Shown here in pieces: positions 18,652 to 28,651 of a stretch of DNA of 64,000 bases; position 1 is the stretch's first letter, and the number at the start of each line of letters is the position of its first letter. The notes below the pieces were generated by a model. It was not told where the DNA came from and did not search any database. It saw only the letters and a program-made list of their open reading frames with translations. Origin of the DNA: Streptomyces sp. P3 (GTDB taxonomy: Bacteria; Actinomycetota; Actinomycetes; Streptomycetales; Streptomycetaceae); contig JAFEKX020000001.1 of the NCBI GenBank assembly GCA_016893485.2, positions 6,093,501-6,157,500 of the forward strand, in the 5' to 3' direction. A program made the translations under genes and the position numbers.

Positions 18652-20137
18652 TTATCGCTCGCCCTCCGGGCTCGACGGGGCGAGGTACGCCTCCAGGCCG
18701 TGGCGACCGCCCTCGCGGCCGAAGCCCGACTCCTTGTAGCCGCCGAACGGCGAGGTCGGGTCGAACTTGTTGAACGTGTTGGCCCACACCACGCCCGCGC
18801 GCAGCTTTGCTCGCGACGGCCAGGATGCGGGAGCCCTTCTCGGTCCAGATGCCCGCCGAGAGGCCGTACTGCGTGTTGTTGGCCTTCGCGACCGCCTCCT
18901 CGGGCGTGCGGAAGGTCAGCACCGACAGCACCGGGCCGAAGATCTCGTCGCGGGCCACGGTGTGCGCCTGGGTGACGTTCGTGAAGAGCGTCGGGGCGAA
19001 CCAGTAGCCGGAGGACGGGAGTTCACAGGACGGGGACCAGCGCTCGGCGCCCTCCGCCTCACCCTGCTCGACGAGCGAGGTGATCCGCGCGAGCTGCTCG
19101 GCGGAGTTGATCGCGCCGATGTCGGTGTTCTTGTCGAGCGGGTCGCCGAGGCGGAGCGTGGAGAGCCTGCGCTTCAGGGAGTCCAACAGCTCGTCCTGGA
19201 TGGACTCCTGGACAACGAGGCGGCTGCCCGCGCAGCAGACCTGGCCCTGGTTGAAGAAGATGCCGGTGACGATCCCCTCCACCGCCTGGTCGATGGGGGC
19301 GTCGTCGAAGACGATGTTCGCGCCCTTGCCGCCGAGTTCGAGGGTGACCTTCTTGCGGGTGCCCGCGACCGTCCGCGCGATCTCCTTGCCGACCGCCGTG
19401 GAACCGGTGAAGGCGACCTTGTTCACGTCCGGGTGCGCGACCAGCGCGGCGCCCGAATCGCCGTAGCCCGGAAGGATGTTGACGACACCCTTCGGGAGGC
19501 CGGCCTGGCGGCAGATGTCCGCGAAGAACAACGCCGACAGGGGAGTGGTCTCCGCGGGCTTCAGGACGACCGTGTTGCCGGTCGCGAGGGCCGGGGCGAT
19601 CTTCCACGCGAGCATGAGCAGGGGGAAGTTCCAGGGGATGACCTGGCCCGCGACACCGAGCGGCCGCGGGCCGGCCCCGCTGCGCCCATCTGTCGTCCGC
19701 CGGCCGAACCCGGCGTAGTCCAACTTGTCGGCCCAGCCCGCGTAGTAGAAGAAGTGCGCGGCGACCAGGGGGAGGTCGGCGTCGCGGGTCTCCCTGATGG
19801 GCTTGCCGTTGTCCAGGGTCTCCAGGACGGCCAGTTCGCGGCTGCGCTCCTGGATGATCCGGGCGATGCGGAACAGGTACTTCGCGCGCTCGGAGCCGGG
19901 CAGTGCCGACCACTTCTCGAAGGCCTTGCGGGCGGCCTTCACCGCGCGGTCCACGTCCGCCTCGCCCGCCTGGGCGATCTCGGAGAGGACCTCTTCGGTC
20001 GAGGGGGACACGGTCTTGAAGACCTTGCCGTCGGCGGCCTCGGTGAACTCGCCGTCGATGAACAGGCCGTAGGAAGGCGCGATGTCGACGACGGAGCGGG
20101 ACTCGGGCGCCGGTGCGTAGTCAAATGCGGATGCCAT
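18652..20137 (-). CDS. Aldehyde dehydrogenase, catalytic subunit (frameshifted)
   Basis: NAD-dependent oxidation of an aldehyde to the acid. IPWNFPLLMLAWKIAPALA and LELGGKGANIVF (general-base Glu) precede NQGQVCCAGSRL, which holds the catalytic cysteine. ARDEIFGPVLSVL and, after the break, SPFGGYKESGFGREGG complete the family motifs. An extra A in an AAAG run near 18812 shifts the frame before the ending; the corrected stop is TAA at 18652-18654, abutting the next ATG. About ten residues after DYAGFG (GRRTTDGRSG) look inserted relative to what I recall of relatives. It lies six bases after deoC, so acetaldehyde made by DeoC is a likely substrate. Confidence 0.9.
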
Positions 20138-20142
20138 GTGGA

Positions 20143-21101
20143 TCAGTCCACCGTCACGTAGTCGGGGCCGGAGTAGCGGCCGGTGGCCAGCTTCTGACGC
20201 TGCATCAGCAGGTCGTTCAGGAGCGAGGACGCGCCGAAGCGGAACCAGTGGTTGTCCAGCCAGTCCTCGCCCGCCGTCTCGTTGACGATGACCAGGAACT
20301 TGACGGCGTCCTTGAGGTGCGGATACCGCCCGCGGGCTTCACGCCGACCTGGACGCCGGTCTGGGCGCGGAAGTCGCGGACCGCCTCCAGCATCAGCAGG
20401 GTGTTCGCGGGTGTCGCGTTCACGGTGACCTTGCCGGTGGACGTCTTGATGAAGTCCGCGCCGGCCAGCATGCCGAGCCAGGAGGCGCGGCGGATGTTGT
20501 CGTACGTCGACAGCTCGCCGGTCTCGAAGATGACCTTCAGGCGGGCGGCGCCCGAGGCCTCCTTCACGGCGACGATCTCGTCGTACACCTTCATGTACTT
20601 GCCCGCGAGGAACGCCCCGCGGTCGATGACCATGTCGATCTCGTCGGCGCCCGCGGCGACCGCGTCCCGCACGTCGGCCAGCTTCACGTCGAGCGCGGCG
20701 CGGCCGGCCGGGAAGGCGGTGGCGACGGAGGCGACCTTCACGGAGGAACCGGCGACGGCCTCCTTGGCGGTGGCCACCATGTCGGGATAGACGCACACGG
20801 CCGCGGTGGAGGGGCTCGTGCGGTCGGTCGGGTCGGGGCGGACCGCCTTGGCGCCGAGCGCCCGGACCTTGCCCGGGGTGTCCGCGCCTTCCAGCGTCGT
20901 CAGGTCGACCATCGAGATGGCGAGGTCGATGGCGTACGCCTTCGCGGTGGTCTTGATGGAACGGGTCCCGAGCGAGGCGGCACGCGCCTCCAGGCCGACC
21001 GCGTCGACGCCGGGCAGCCCGTGAAGGAAACGGCGCAGCGTGCTGTCGGAAGCCGTTACCTCGCCGAGTGCGTGTGCAGCAGCAGGTGCAGTGGTGGGCA
21101 T
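20143..21101 (-). CDS. deoC: Deoxyribose-phosphate aldolase (frameshifted)
   Basis: Cleaves 2-deoxyribose-5-phosphate to glyceraldehyde-3-phosphate and acetaldehyde. AAVCVYPDMV is the usual Cys-Val-Tyr strand. The Schiff-base lysine is in ADFIKTSTGK and the second active lysine in VGVKPAGGIR. One loss near 20325 displaces the last about 60 residues (HLKDAVKFLVIVNETAGEDW). The start MPTTAPAAAHA at 21101 gives about 319 residues. It heads a unit with two aldehyde dehydrogenases, and the CTACGCGCGTAG palindrome ends the promoter region 20 bases upstream of the start. Confidence 0.95.
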
Positions 21102-21120
21102 GGTCACCACCCGAGCATAT

Positions 21121-21132
21121 CTACGCGCGTAG
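21121..21132. promoter_or_regulatory. Palindromic operator upstream of deoC
   Basis: Perfect CTACGCGCGTAG, identical to the sites before add and PNP, with AT-rich GCATAT on the side nearest the gene. It lies about 20 bases from the deoC start codon. Confidence 0.75.
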
Positions 21133-21164
21133 CAGCTGTACACCCCGGGCAAGTGGTCCCACCT

Positions 21165-21192
21165 AGGGGCGCGGGGAACTGCGCGACCGGCC
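21165..21192 (+). repeat. Dispersed GC-rich repeat, copy 3
   Basis: AGGGGCGCGGGGAACTGCGC then GACCGGCC, in the gap between the deoC promoter and the PH-domain gene. It sits 32 bases upstream of the deoC operator, so it borders a divergent promoter region rather than an end-to-end gap. Confidence 0.85.
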
Positions 21193-21266
21193 ACAGAGCA
21201 CCCGAGGTCGCAGACGCGCACAGCCCCAACGGCGACCGTGCGCACCCCTGAGGCACAATCGGCACC

Positions 21267-21963
21267 ATGACGACCCCGCTCCCCGTGCAAAAAGACCGGA
21301 TCTACCGCTCCCCCGCGGGCCTCGTCGCCGGTGCCCTCCTGCTGGTCATCGTCGGCTGGCTGGGCATCGACGCCCTCGCGAGCGGCCACGGCCGCACCCG
21401 TGGCTCGCGCTGGCCGGCCTGATCCTCGTCGTACCGATCCTCGTGGCGTTCACCCTCCGCCCGGCTGTGTACGCCAACGAGAACCGCCTCCGCGTCCGCA
21501 ACCCCTTCCGGGTCGTCGTGCTGCCGTGGGGCGAGATCGCCAGTCTGCGCTCCGGGTTCTCGAACGAGGTCGTCACGAAGGCGGGCGCCAAGTTCCAGCT
21601 GTGGGCGGTGCCCGTCTCGCTGCGGGCCCGCAAGAAGGCGGCACGGCGCGACGCGAAGGCCGCGGCGGAGGCGGCGGGCGCGGGGCGCGGCGGCGGCCGG
21701 GCCGGGGGCCTCGGCTTCGGCGGCGCGCTCGGCGGCTTCGGCGGCGGCATGGGCGCGGGCAGCGCCATGCGGGGCCCCGCCGCGCAGGCCGGGCCCACGC
21801 GGGCGGAGTCCGACCAGATCATGACCGACCTGCGCGAGCTGCTGGAGGGCCGGAAGCGGCCGAGTCCGCTCAGGGCGAGGTCACCGTGCGCTGGGCGTAC
21901 GAGGTGATCGCACCGGCGGTCGCGGGCGCGGTGCTCCTGGCGATCCTGCTGGCGACGGGCTGA
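21267..21963 (+). CDS. Membrane-anchored PH-domain protein (frameshifted)
   Basis: Two N-terminal membrane helices (LVAGALLLVIVGWLGIDAL and LALAGLILVVPILVAFTL) are followed by a bacterial PH-like domain (RLRVRNPFRVVVLPWGEIAS, FQLWAVPVSL). A Gly-rich linker (GFGGALGGFGGGMGAGS) leads to a final helix VIAPAVAGAVLLAILLATG. Breaks near 21397 and 21868 each cost one base; joined it has about 232 residues. The function of this family is unknown. The next gene, 54 bases on and on the same strand, is also a membrane protein. Confidence 0.75.
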
Positions 21964-22017
21964 CCGGACGGGCACCGCCCGCCCCCCTCGCGCTCACCCT
22001 TCTCACCCTGGGATGTC

Positions 22018-23721
22018 ATGACCACGAACGTCCGGGAGCCGTCGCCGCTGCCCGCCGCCGCGATACCCGACGGATGCGTGGCCTGGAACGGCGAGCACGC
22101 GCGCGTGTGGGCCGCCGCGGCGCTGCCCTCGTGGGTCCCGGTCCGGCCGCGACGCTGGTCCCTCGAACTGGCCCTCTGGTGCGCCGTGTTGGCCGCCTTC
22201 GGCCTGCTGGCCACGACGGATCTGCCCCTGACCTGGTCGCACTGCTGCCGCTCCAGGTCGTCTGGTGGCTGTGGCGCCCCGAGGTCGTACGGTTCTCCGG
22301 CCCCGCGCTGGTCGTGCTGGTGGCGGTGCGGGGACCGGGCTGTCGTGGCCGGTCCTGGTCGGCGCCGCCGTGTTGGTCCTCGCCTCCGTGACGGCCACCG
22401 AGCTAAGGGCACGCGCGCGTGCCCGCCAGCGGGACAGTGCCCTGGCCGCGGCCGACGGGGTCACGGCTCTGCCGCCGGACGCGGAGGTGCCGGTGCGCCG
22501 GGGCGGGCTGTTCCTCACGTTCGGGGCCGTTCTGGCCGTACCCGGTGTCGTCCTGCTCGCCACCTCCGGCCTGTGGCACGGAACCGGTGACCATCAACTG
22601 GCCGTGGCTGAGGGCCTGTTCGCGCTAGGCCTGGCCCTCACCCTGCTTCTCTCCGGCGCCCTCGGCCGCCGCCGCGCGACCGCCCTGCGCGCGACCCCCG
22701 CGCCCGTACTGCGCGTCCTCGTCGGCAAGGACGAGCACGAGGACGCGGTGATCTACGCGGCGGACGACCCGCGGGCGCTTCGGCCGCTGTTCACCGTCGC
22801 GACGCGGGTGGCACGCGACGACGAGGGGAGAGGGACGGGGAGGGGGAGGGGGACGGCAAGGACGACAAGGGCGGCAGGGACGGCAAGGACGACAAGCGCG
22901 ACGAGGCGGCGCGGGAGGAACTGGAGGAACTCCTCGAAGCGGCCGCTGCTCCCAGCCCCGGCCCCCTGCGCGAGGCCGTCCTCTACGGCACGCCCTGCGA
23001 CGGCGCCGAGATCCTCCTGGTCGGCGCGGCGGCGGAGCCCGGTGAGGCGCCGGTGGCGGAGTGGTCGACCGGGCCCGTGCGGCCGTTGCCGGAGGGTGCG
23101 GCGGGGCGGCGGCTCGCCCGGGAGGAGCGGGCGGCGGTCCGCAAGGCACGGGACGAGGAACTGGCCGAGGCCGTGCGGGCGGAGATCGCCGTGGTGCCGG
23201 TACGGCACTGGCGGGCGGGGGCGGTGGACCGGCTGGCGGGCTTCCTGACGGCGCTGTGGTGTGCGGGGTACTTCCTGCTGGCGATCGACGACAGCCTCTG
23301 GTTCCGGGCCCTGCTGCTCCTCACCGGCCTGCTGTGCGCCGTCCGCGTCCCCGTGAAACTCCGCTGGCGCGTCACCGCCGACCGCACCGGCATCTGGCTG
23401 AACCGGCTGCGCGCCCCGCGTCACATCCCCTGGGGCGACCTCCGCGCGGCCCGCCGCGAGTCCTTCGAACTCCAGCTGCGCGTGCGCGACGGCGACAACT
23501 GGGCGGTGGCCGCACCCCGTTGGCCCTGGCTCCAGCGCAGACGCCAACTCACCCATCCCTACGACGCGTTGGCCGCCGAACTCTCCGCGATGATCGCCGA
23601 CCCCGCCCTCCGCCCCACCGGCGAGAGCGGTGCGAAGGAGCGCGGGCGCCCGCTGTGGCCGTTCGCCGTGATCCTCGGTATCGCCTGGATCGCGGTGCTC
23701 GTCACCCGGTGGCTGTCCTGA
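22018..23721 (+). CDS. Multi-pass membrane protein of unknown function (frameshifted)
   Basis: About 565 residues when joined across several breaks (near 22245, 22335, 22825 and 23050). Hydrophobic pairs occur at the start (ALWCAVLAAFGLLATT, LPLQVVWWLW), in the middle (LFLTFGAVLAVPGVVLLATS, LFALGLALTLLLSGALG) and near the end (LTALWCAGYFLLAIDDS, LLLLTGLLCAVRVPV, PFAVILGIAWIAVLV). A charged low-complexity insert with repeated DGKDDK lies at about 22835-22905. The stretch GIWLNRLRAPRHIPWGDLRA resembles a PH-like strand set, as in the preceding gene. I do not recognise a named family. It may form a two-gene unit with 21267. Confidence 0.65.
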
Positions 23722-23770
23722 CTCCGGCGCGGGCCAGGCACGGCGGGCACCCCACCGCGTACGGCGGCGG

Positions 23771-25410
23771 TCAGATACCGGCCGCCGCCGACAGGTCCCG
23801 CTTGATCGTCGCGAGCGTCTCGGTGGCCCGGGCCCGGGCGGCCGGGAGGGGCGTGCGTGGCGACCGGCACCACGACCTCCAGGTAGCACTTCAGCTTGGG
23901 CTCGGTGCCGCTGGGCCGGACGATGACCCGGGCGCCGTCGAGCGTGTACCGCAGCCCGTCCGTGGGCGGCAGCTTGTCCGTCCCCTCGGTCAGGTCCTCG
24001 GCGTTGGTGACGGCCAGCCCGGCGAGCGCGGTCGGCGGGTGCTCGCGCAACCGCCGCATGGCGTCCGCGATGACCGACAAGTCCTCGACACGCACGGAGA
24101 GTTGATCGGTGGCGTGCAGTCCGTGCTCCACGGCGAGATCGTCGAGGAGGTCGAGCAGATCACGCCCCTCGGCCTTCAACTCCGAGGCCAGTTCGGTGAT
24201 CAGGAGGGCGGCGGTGATGCCGTCCTTGTCCCGCACACCGTCCGGGTCGACGCAGTAGCCGAGGGCTTCCTCGTAGCCGTAGCGCAGACCGTCCACGCGG
24301 GCGATCCACTTGAAGCCGGTGAGGGTCTCCTCGTAGGGCAGGCCCGCCTTCTCGGCGATGCGGCCGAGGAGGGAGGAGGAGACGATCGACTCGGCGAAGG
24401 TGCCCTGGGCGCCGCGCCGTACGAGGTGCGCGGCGAGCAGCGAGCCGACCTCGTCGCCGCGCAGCATGCGCCAACTGCCGCCCTGGGTACGGTCCTTGAC
24501 GGCGGCGGCGCAGCGGTCGGCGTCCGGGTCGTTGGCGATGACCAGGTCCGGGTCGCTCGCGCGGGCCTGCGCGAAGGCGAGGTCCATCGCGCCGGGCTCC
24601 TCCGGGTTGGGGAACGCGACGGTCGGGAAGTCCGGGTCGGGCTCGGCCTGTTCGGCGACGAGCACGGGCTTGGGAACCCGGCCCGCGCGAACGCGGCCAG
24701 CAGCACGTCCTTGCCGACGCCGTGCATCGCCGTGTAGACGGTGCGGGCGGTGCGGGGGAGCCCGGGGCGAGGACGGCGTCCGTGCGGGCGAGGTAGGCGT
24801 CCAGGACGCCCTCGTCGAGGACCTCCCACCCTTCCGCCGGGCGGGGCACGTCGTGCAACGAGCCGATCGCGTCGATCTCGGCGGCGATCTCCGCGTCGGC
24901 CGGGGGCACGATCTGGGAGCCGTCGCCGAGGTAGACCTTGTAGCCGTTGTCCCGGGGCGGGTTGTGGCTGGCGGTGACCTCGACGCCCGCGACCGCGCCC
25001 AAGTGCCGTATGGCGAAGGCGAGTACGGGGGTGGGGAGGGGCCGGGGCAGCACGGCGGCCTTCAGTCCCGCGCCGACCATCACGGCGGCGGTGTCGCGGG
25101 CGAAGTCAGCGGACTTGTGCCGGGCGTCGTAGCCGATGACGACGGTGCCGTCGGTCCCGCCGTTCTTCTTCAAGTACGCGGCGAGTCCGGCGGCGGCCCG
25201 GATGACCACCGCGCGGTTCATCCGCATGGGCCCGGCGCCCAGTTCGCCCCGCAGGCCCGCGGTGCCGAACTGGAGAGTGCCGCTGAAACGCCCGGCCAGC
25301 TCGGCGACGTCCCCGGCCTCGATGAGCTTCCCCAGCTCCTCACGGGTATCCGCGTCGGGATCCTCGGCGAGCCAGGTCCTGGCCCGCGCGATGAGTTCGT
25401 CGTCGTGCAC
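23771..25410 (-). CDS. Phosphomannomutase/phosphopentomutase-type phosphosugar mutase (frameshifted)
   Basis: Alpha-D-phosphohexomutase family. FGTAGLRGELGAG is the start of the fold, Ser148 in TASHNP is the phosphoserine, DPDADRC binds magnesium, FKWIARVDGLRYGYEEALGY is the sugar loop and RPSGTEPK the phosphate loop. Breaks lie near 24765, 24680 and 23853; joined it has about 547 residues, the length of the PgcA/phosphopentomutase-like group. Start GTG 25410 has AAAGGCTCACC before it. It follows PNP on the same strand, so interconversion of (deoxy)ribose-1- and 5-phosphate is likely and would connect PNP and DeoA to DeoC. Confidence 0.88.
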
Positions 25411-25497
25411 GGCGGGTGAGCCTTTCGTGTGGTGTGGCGGTTCTACGTCGACGTCCTGGCCGACGGCGAACGGGTGGGTGGGAGACATCCGGGGGTT

Positions 25498-25518
25498 CCA
25501 GGGGCGGGGAGCCCCTGG
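25498..25518 (-). terminator. Hairpin between PNP and mutase genes
   Basis: CCAGGGGC at 25498 pairs with GCCCCTGG at 25511-25518 around a five-base loop, 10 bases downstream of the PNP stop. It may lower read-through into the mutase gene. Confidence 0.5.
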
Positions 25519-25527
25519 GGACGGTGA

Positions 25528-26349
25528 CTACAGCCGCCCGAGCACCTGGGCCAACAGTGCCCCCATCTGCGTGGCGGAATCCCGCCCGGCCTGAAGAACT
25601 TCCTCGTGGTTGAGCGGCTCACCCGTCATCCCCGCGGCAAGGTTCGTCACCAGGGAGATCCCCAGCACCTCCGCACCGGCCTCACGCGCGGCGATGGCCT
25701 CCAGCACCGTCGACATTCCCACCAGGTCCGCCCCGATCACCCGGGCCATGCGGATCTCGGCCGGAGTCTCGTAGTGCGGCCCGGGGAACTGGGCGTAGAC
25801 ACCCTCCTCCAGCGCCGGATCGATCTCCTTGCACAGGGCGCGCAGCCGAGGCGAGTACAGATCCGTGAGGTCGACGAAGTTCGCGCCGACGATCGGGGAC
25901 GTGGCGGTGAGGTTGATGTGGTCGCTGATCAGCACCGGCTGCCCCGGCCGCATCCCCTCGCGGAGCCCCCGCAGCCGTTCGTCAGCACGATGGTCTTGCA
26001 GCCTGCGGCGACGGCCGTACGGACGCCGTGCGCGACGGCGGCGACACCGCGGCCCTCGTAGTAGTGGGTGCGCCCGAGGAAGACCAGCGCGCGCTTGTCC
26101 CCGATCCTGTACGAGCGGATCCGCCCGCCGTGGCCCTCGACGGCCGGCGGCGGGAAACCGGGCAGCTCGGTGACGGGGAAGTCGGCCTCGGGGACGCCGA
26201 GGGCGTCCACGGCCGGCCCCAGCCGGAGCCCATCACAAGGGCGACGTCGTGGGTCTCGGCGCCTGTCAGTTCGCGCAGGCGCGTGGCGGCGGCGTCAGCG
26301 GCGGCATGGGGTCGCCCTGGATGTCGTCCGGAAGAAGAGATGCGTTCAC
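25528..26349 (-). CDS. Purine nucleoside phosphorylase (frameshifted)
   Basis: Phosphorolysis of purine (deoxy)nucleosides. The trimeric-type signatures are LVMGSGWGPAVD, FLGRTHYYEG, TIVLTNGCGG, GPHYETPAEIRM and GMSTVLEAIAAREAG. Breaks near 26307, 26221 and 25980 split it; joined it has about 274 residues, normal for the type. GTG 26349 (MNASLLPDDIQG) is the best start. The palindrome CTACGCGCGTAG lies 25 bases upstream. With Add it clears adenosine via inosine. Confidence 0.92.
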
Positions 26350-26374
26350 GCGGATGAGCGTAGCCGGTCCGGGC

Positions 26375-26386
26375 CTACGCGCGTAG
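26375..26386. promoter_or_regulatory. Palindromic operator upstream of PNP
   Basis: Third perfect copy of CTACGCGCGTAG. Read in the gene direction it is preceded by TCAT, giving ATCTACGCGCGTAG as at the add site. It ends 25 bases before the GTG start. Confidence 0.75.
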
Positions 26387-26466
26387 ATGACAGAGCGCAC
26401 GGGATGGCGATCGTTGTCTTGTCGTTTCCAACGAGACCTGTGACGCGGCGGTTGTGTGGGAAACGC

Positions 26467-26904
26467 TCAGCAGGGGCGCTTCCGCAGCTCCATCACATAG
26501 TCGTGCGGCGCACCGGCCGACTCGGCGGCATCCGCCAGCTCCCCGAGGTACCGAGCCGACGGGAGGCCACCCTCGTAGCCGTTGAGGACGTAGAGCCAGG
26601 CGGGCTCCTCGCCCTCCAGGGTGTGCACGCGGACCCGCATCCGGCGGTAGACGTCGAGGCCGACGCCCTCCCACCGGTCCATGGACTCCTCGTCGGGCGG
26701 CGCGATCTCGTACAGCGCGACGAAGACCTGGGAGCGCGGGGCCTCCACGATCGTCGCGAGCGCGCCCTCCCAGCCCATGTGCTCACCGCCGAAGGTCAGC
26801 CGCCAGCCGTTCAGCCAGCCCGTGGCGCGCAACGGCGAGTGCGGGGCGCGGCGGGTCATCAGCCGCGCGTCGAGATTGCCGGCGTACGCGGCGTAGAGCG
26901 ACAT
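26467..26904 (-). CDS. Gamma-glutamylcyclotransferase-like protein
   Basis: An intact 145-residue protein. The opening YAAYAGNLD matches the substrate-binding YGSN/YxxN loop of the fold, and VALYEIAPPDEESMDRWEGV contains the acidic residue expected at the active centre. GYEGGLPSARYL near the end is typical of the AIG2-like group. The start at 26904 (MSLYAAYAGN) is preferred over longer ones, which would extend across the divergent promoter of the flavoprotein gene. The true substrate is unknown. Confidence 0.82.
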   Translation of the reverse strand: MSLYAAYAGNLDARLMTRRAPHSPLRATGWLNGWRLTFGGEHMGWEGALATIVEAPRSQVFVALYEIAPPDEESMDRWEGVGLDVYRRMRVRVHTLEGEEPAWLYVLNGYEGGLPSARYLGELADAAESAGAPHDYVMELRKRPC

Positions 26905-27041
26905 GCCTCGAGAGTACGGCAGCGGAACCACCAGCCACTCCCGTAACCGTGGGTACTCCAGCCCGCCGGCGACGGACCCCCGCGGCCCTCGCGGACAGCG
27001 CCCGTCGCCCCGGGCAGAAGCATCTTGAAGCGTGCGGGACA

Positions 27042-28487
27042 ATGGGGTACGTGACTCGGATCGTGATCATCGGTGGCGGACCCGGCGGCTATGAAGCGGC
27101 GCTGGTGGCAGCGCAGCTCGGCGCGGAGGTGACCGTCGTCGACTGCGACGGTCTGGGCGGGGCGTCGGTGCTGACCGACTGCGTCCCGTCGAAGACCCTT
27201 ATCGCGACGGCCGAGGTGATGACCACCTTCGACTCGTCGTACGAGGAACTCGGCATCATCGTCGCCGACGACACCCCACCCCTGGAGCAGGCGGCCCGGG
27301 TCGTCGGCGTGGACCTCGGCAAGGTCAACCGCCGGGTGAAGCGCCTCGCGCTGGCCCAGTCGCACGACATCACCGCCTCCGTGACCCGGGCCGGCGCCCG
27401 TGTCATGCGCGGCCGGGGCCGGCTCGACGGGATGCAGGCCATCGACGGTTCGCGCAAGGTGATCGTGAAGGCGGCCGACGGCACCGAGGAGACCCTCGTC
27501 GCCGACGCCGTCCTCATCGCGACCGGCGGCCACCCCCGCGAGCTGGACGACGCCCGCCCCGACGGCGAGCGCATCCTCAACTGGACCCAGGTCTACGACC
27601 TCACCGAACTCCCCGAAGAGCTGATCGTGGTCGGCTCCGGCGTCACCGGCGCCGAGTTCGCCGGCGCCTACCAGGCCCTCGGCTCCAAGGTCACCCTCGT
27701 CTCCTCCCGCGACCGCGTCCTGCCCGGCGAGGACCCGGACGCCGCCGCCGTCCTGGAGGACGTCTTCCGCCGCCGCGGCATGAACGTCATGGCCCGCTCC
27801 CGCGCCCAGTCAGCCAAGCGCGTCGGCGACAAGGTCGAGGTCACCCTCGCCGACGGCGTCATCACCGGCTCGCACTGTCTGATGGCCGTCGGCGCCATCC
27901 CGAACTCCGAGGGCATGGGCCTGGAGGAGGCGGGCGTGAAGCTGCGCGAGTCGGGCCACATCTGGACCGACAAGGTCTCCCGTACGACCGCCCCGGGCGT
28001 GTACGCGGCCGGTGACGTGACCGGGATCTTCGCGCTCGCCTCGGTGGCCGCGATGCAGGGCCGTATCGCGATGTACCACTTCCTGGGCGACGCGGTGGCC
28101 CCCTGAACCTGAAGACGGTCTCCTCGAACGTCTTCACCGACCCCGAGATCGCGACCGTCGGCTACAGCCAGGCCGACGTCGACGGCGGCAAGATCGACGC
28201 CCGGGTCGTGAAGCTCCCGCTGCTGCGCAACCCGCGCGCGAAGATGCAGGGCATCCGGGACGGCTTCGTCAAGATCTTCTGCCGCCCCGGCACCGGCATC
28301 ATCGTCGGCGGTGTGGTCGTGGCGCCCCGCGCCTCGGAGCTGATCCACCCCATCTCGATCGCCGTCGACAACAATCTGACGGTCGAACAGATCGCGAACG
28401 CCTTCACCGTCTACCCGTCCCTTTCGGGGCTCGATCGCCGAGGTGGCCCGGCAGCTGCACACCCGCAAGGCGACGGGCGAAGTCTGA
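27042..28487 (+). CDS. NAD(P)H-quinone dehydrogenase, LpdA type (frameshifted)
   Basis: Flavoprotein of the dihydrolipoamide dehydrogenase fold. FAD is bound by VIIGGGPGGYEAALVAAQLG at the start. The redox-disulfide segment reads GGASVLTDCVPSK, so the first cysteine of CxxxxC is missing, as in mycobacterial LpdA, which acts as a quinone reductase. VVGSGVTGAEFAGAYQALG is the NAD site and VYAAGDVTG the second FAD strand. A loss near 28103 and an extra G near 28425 interrupt the C-terminal dimer domain. The start may be ATG 27042 or GTG 27051. Confidence 0.88.
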
Positions 28488-28497
28488 GGCGGTGCGG

Positions 28498-28520
28498 ACT
28501 CCCCGCTGGTCACGGGGAGT
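28498..28520 (+). terminator. Terminator after the flavoprotein gene
   Basis: ACTCCCCG and CGGGGAGT form an 8-bp stem with a 7-base loop, 10 bases after the stop. The following gap to the DeoR gene has unusually AT-rich stretches that fit a promoter. Confidence 0.65.
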
Positions 28521-28651
28521 TGCCGCCCATTCGCACGGCATAGGCGCGGCGACTAAGCCCTATACCACTTCTCGCCTCCCTGTGCGAACAACTTCTGCTA
28601 TTCACCGCAAACAGCTGAAAGCAGACGGTCGTTGGGGTTACTGTCAGTTTC

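Noticed and set aside
18700..20161. A 464-codon frame on the plus strand across the aldehyde dehydrogenase and its upstream region
   Set aside because: It is the complement of a clear enzyme gene and has no recognisable domain.
22835..22905. DGKDDK repeats as a separate small gene
   Set aside because: They lie inside the long membrane-protein frame and read as a charged linker.
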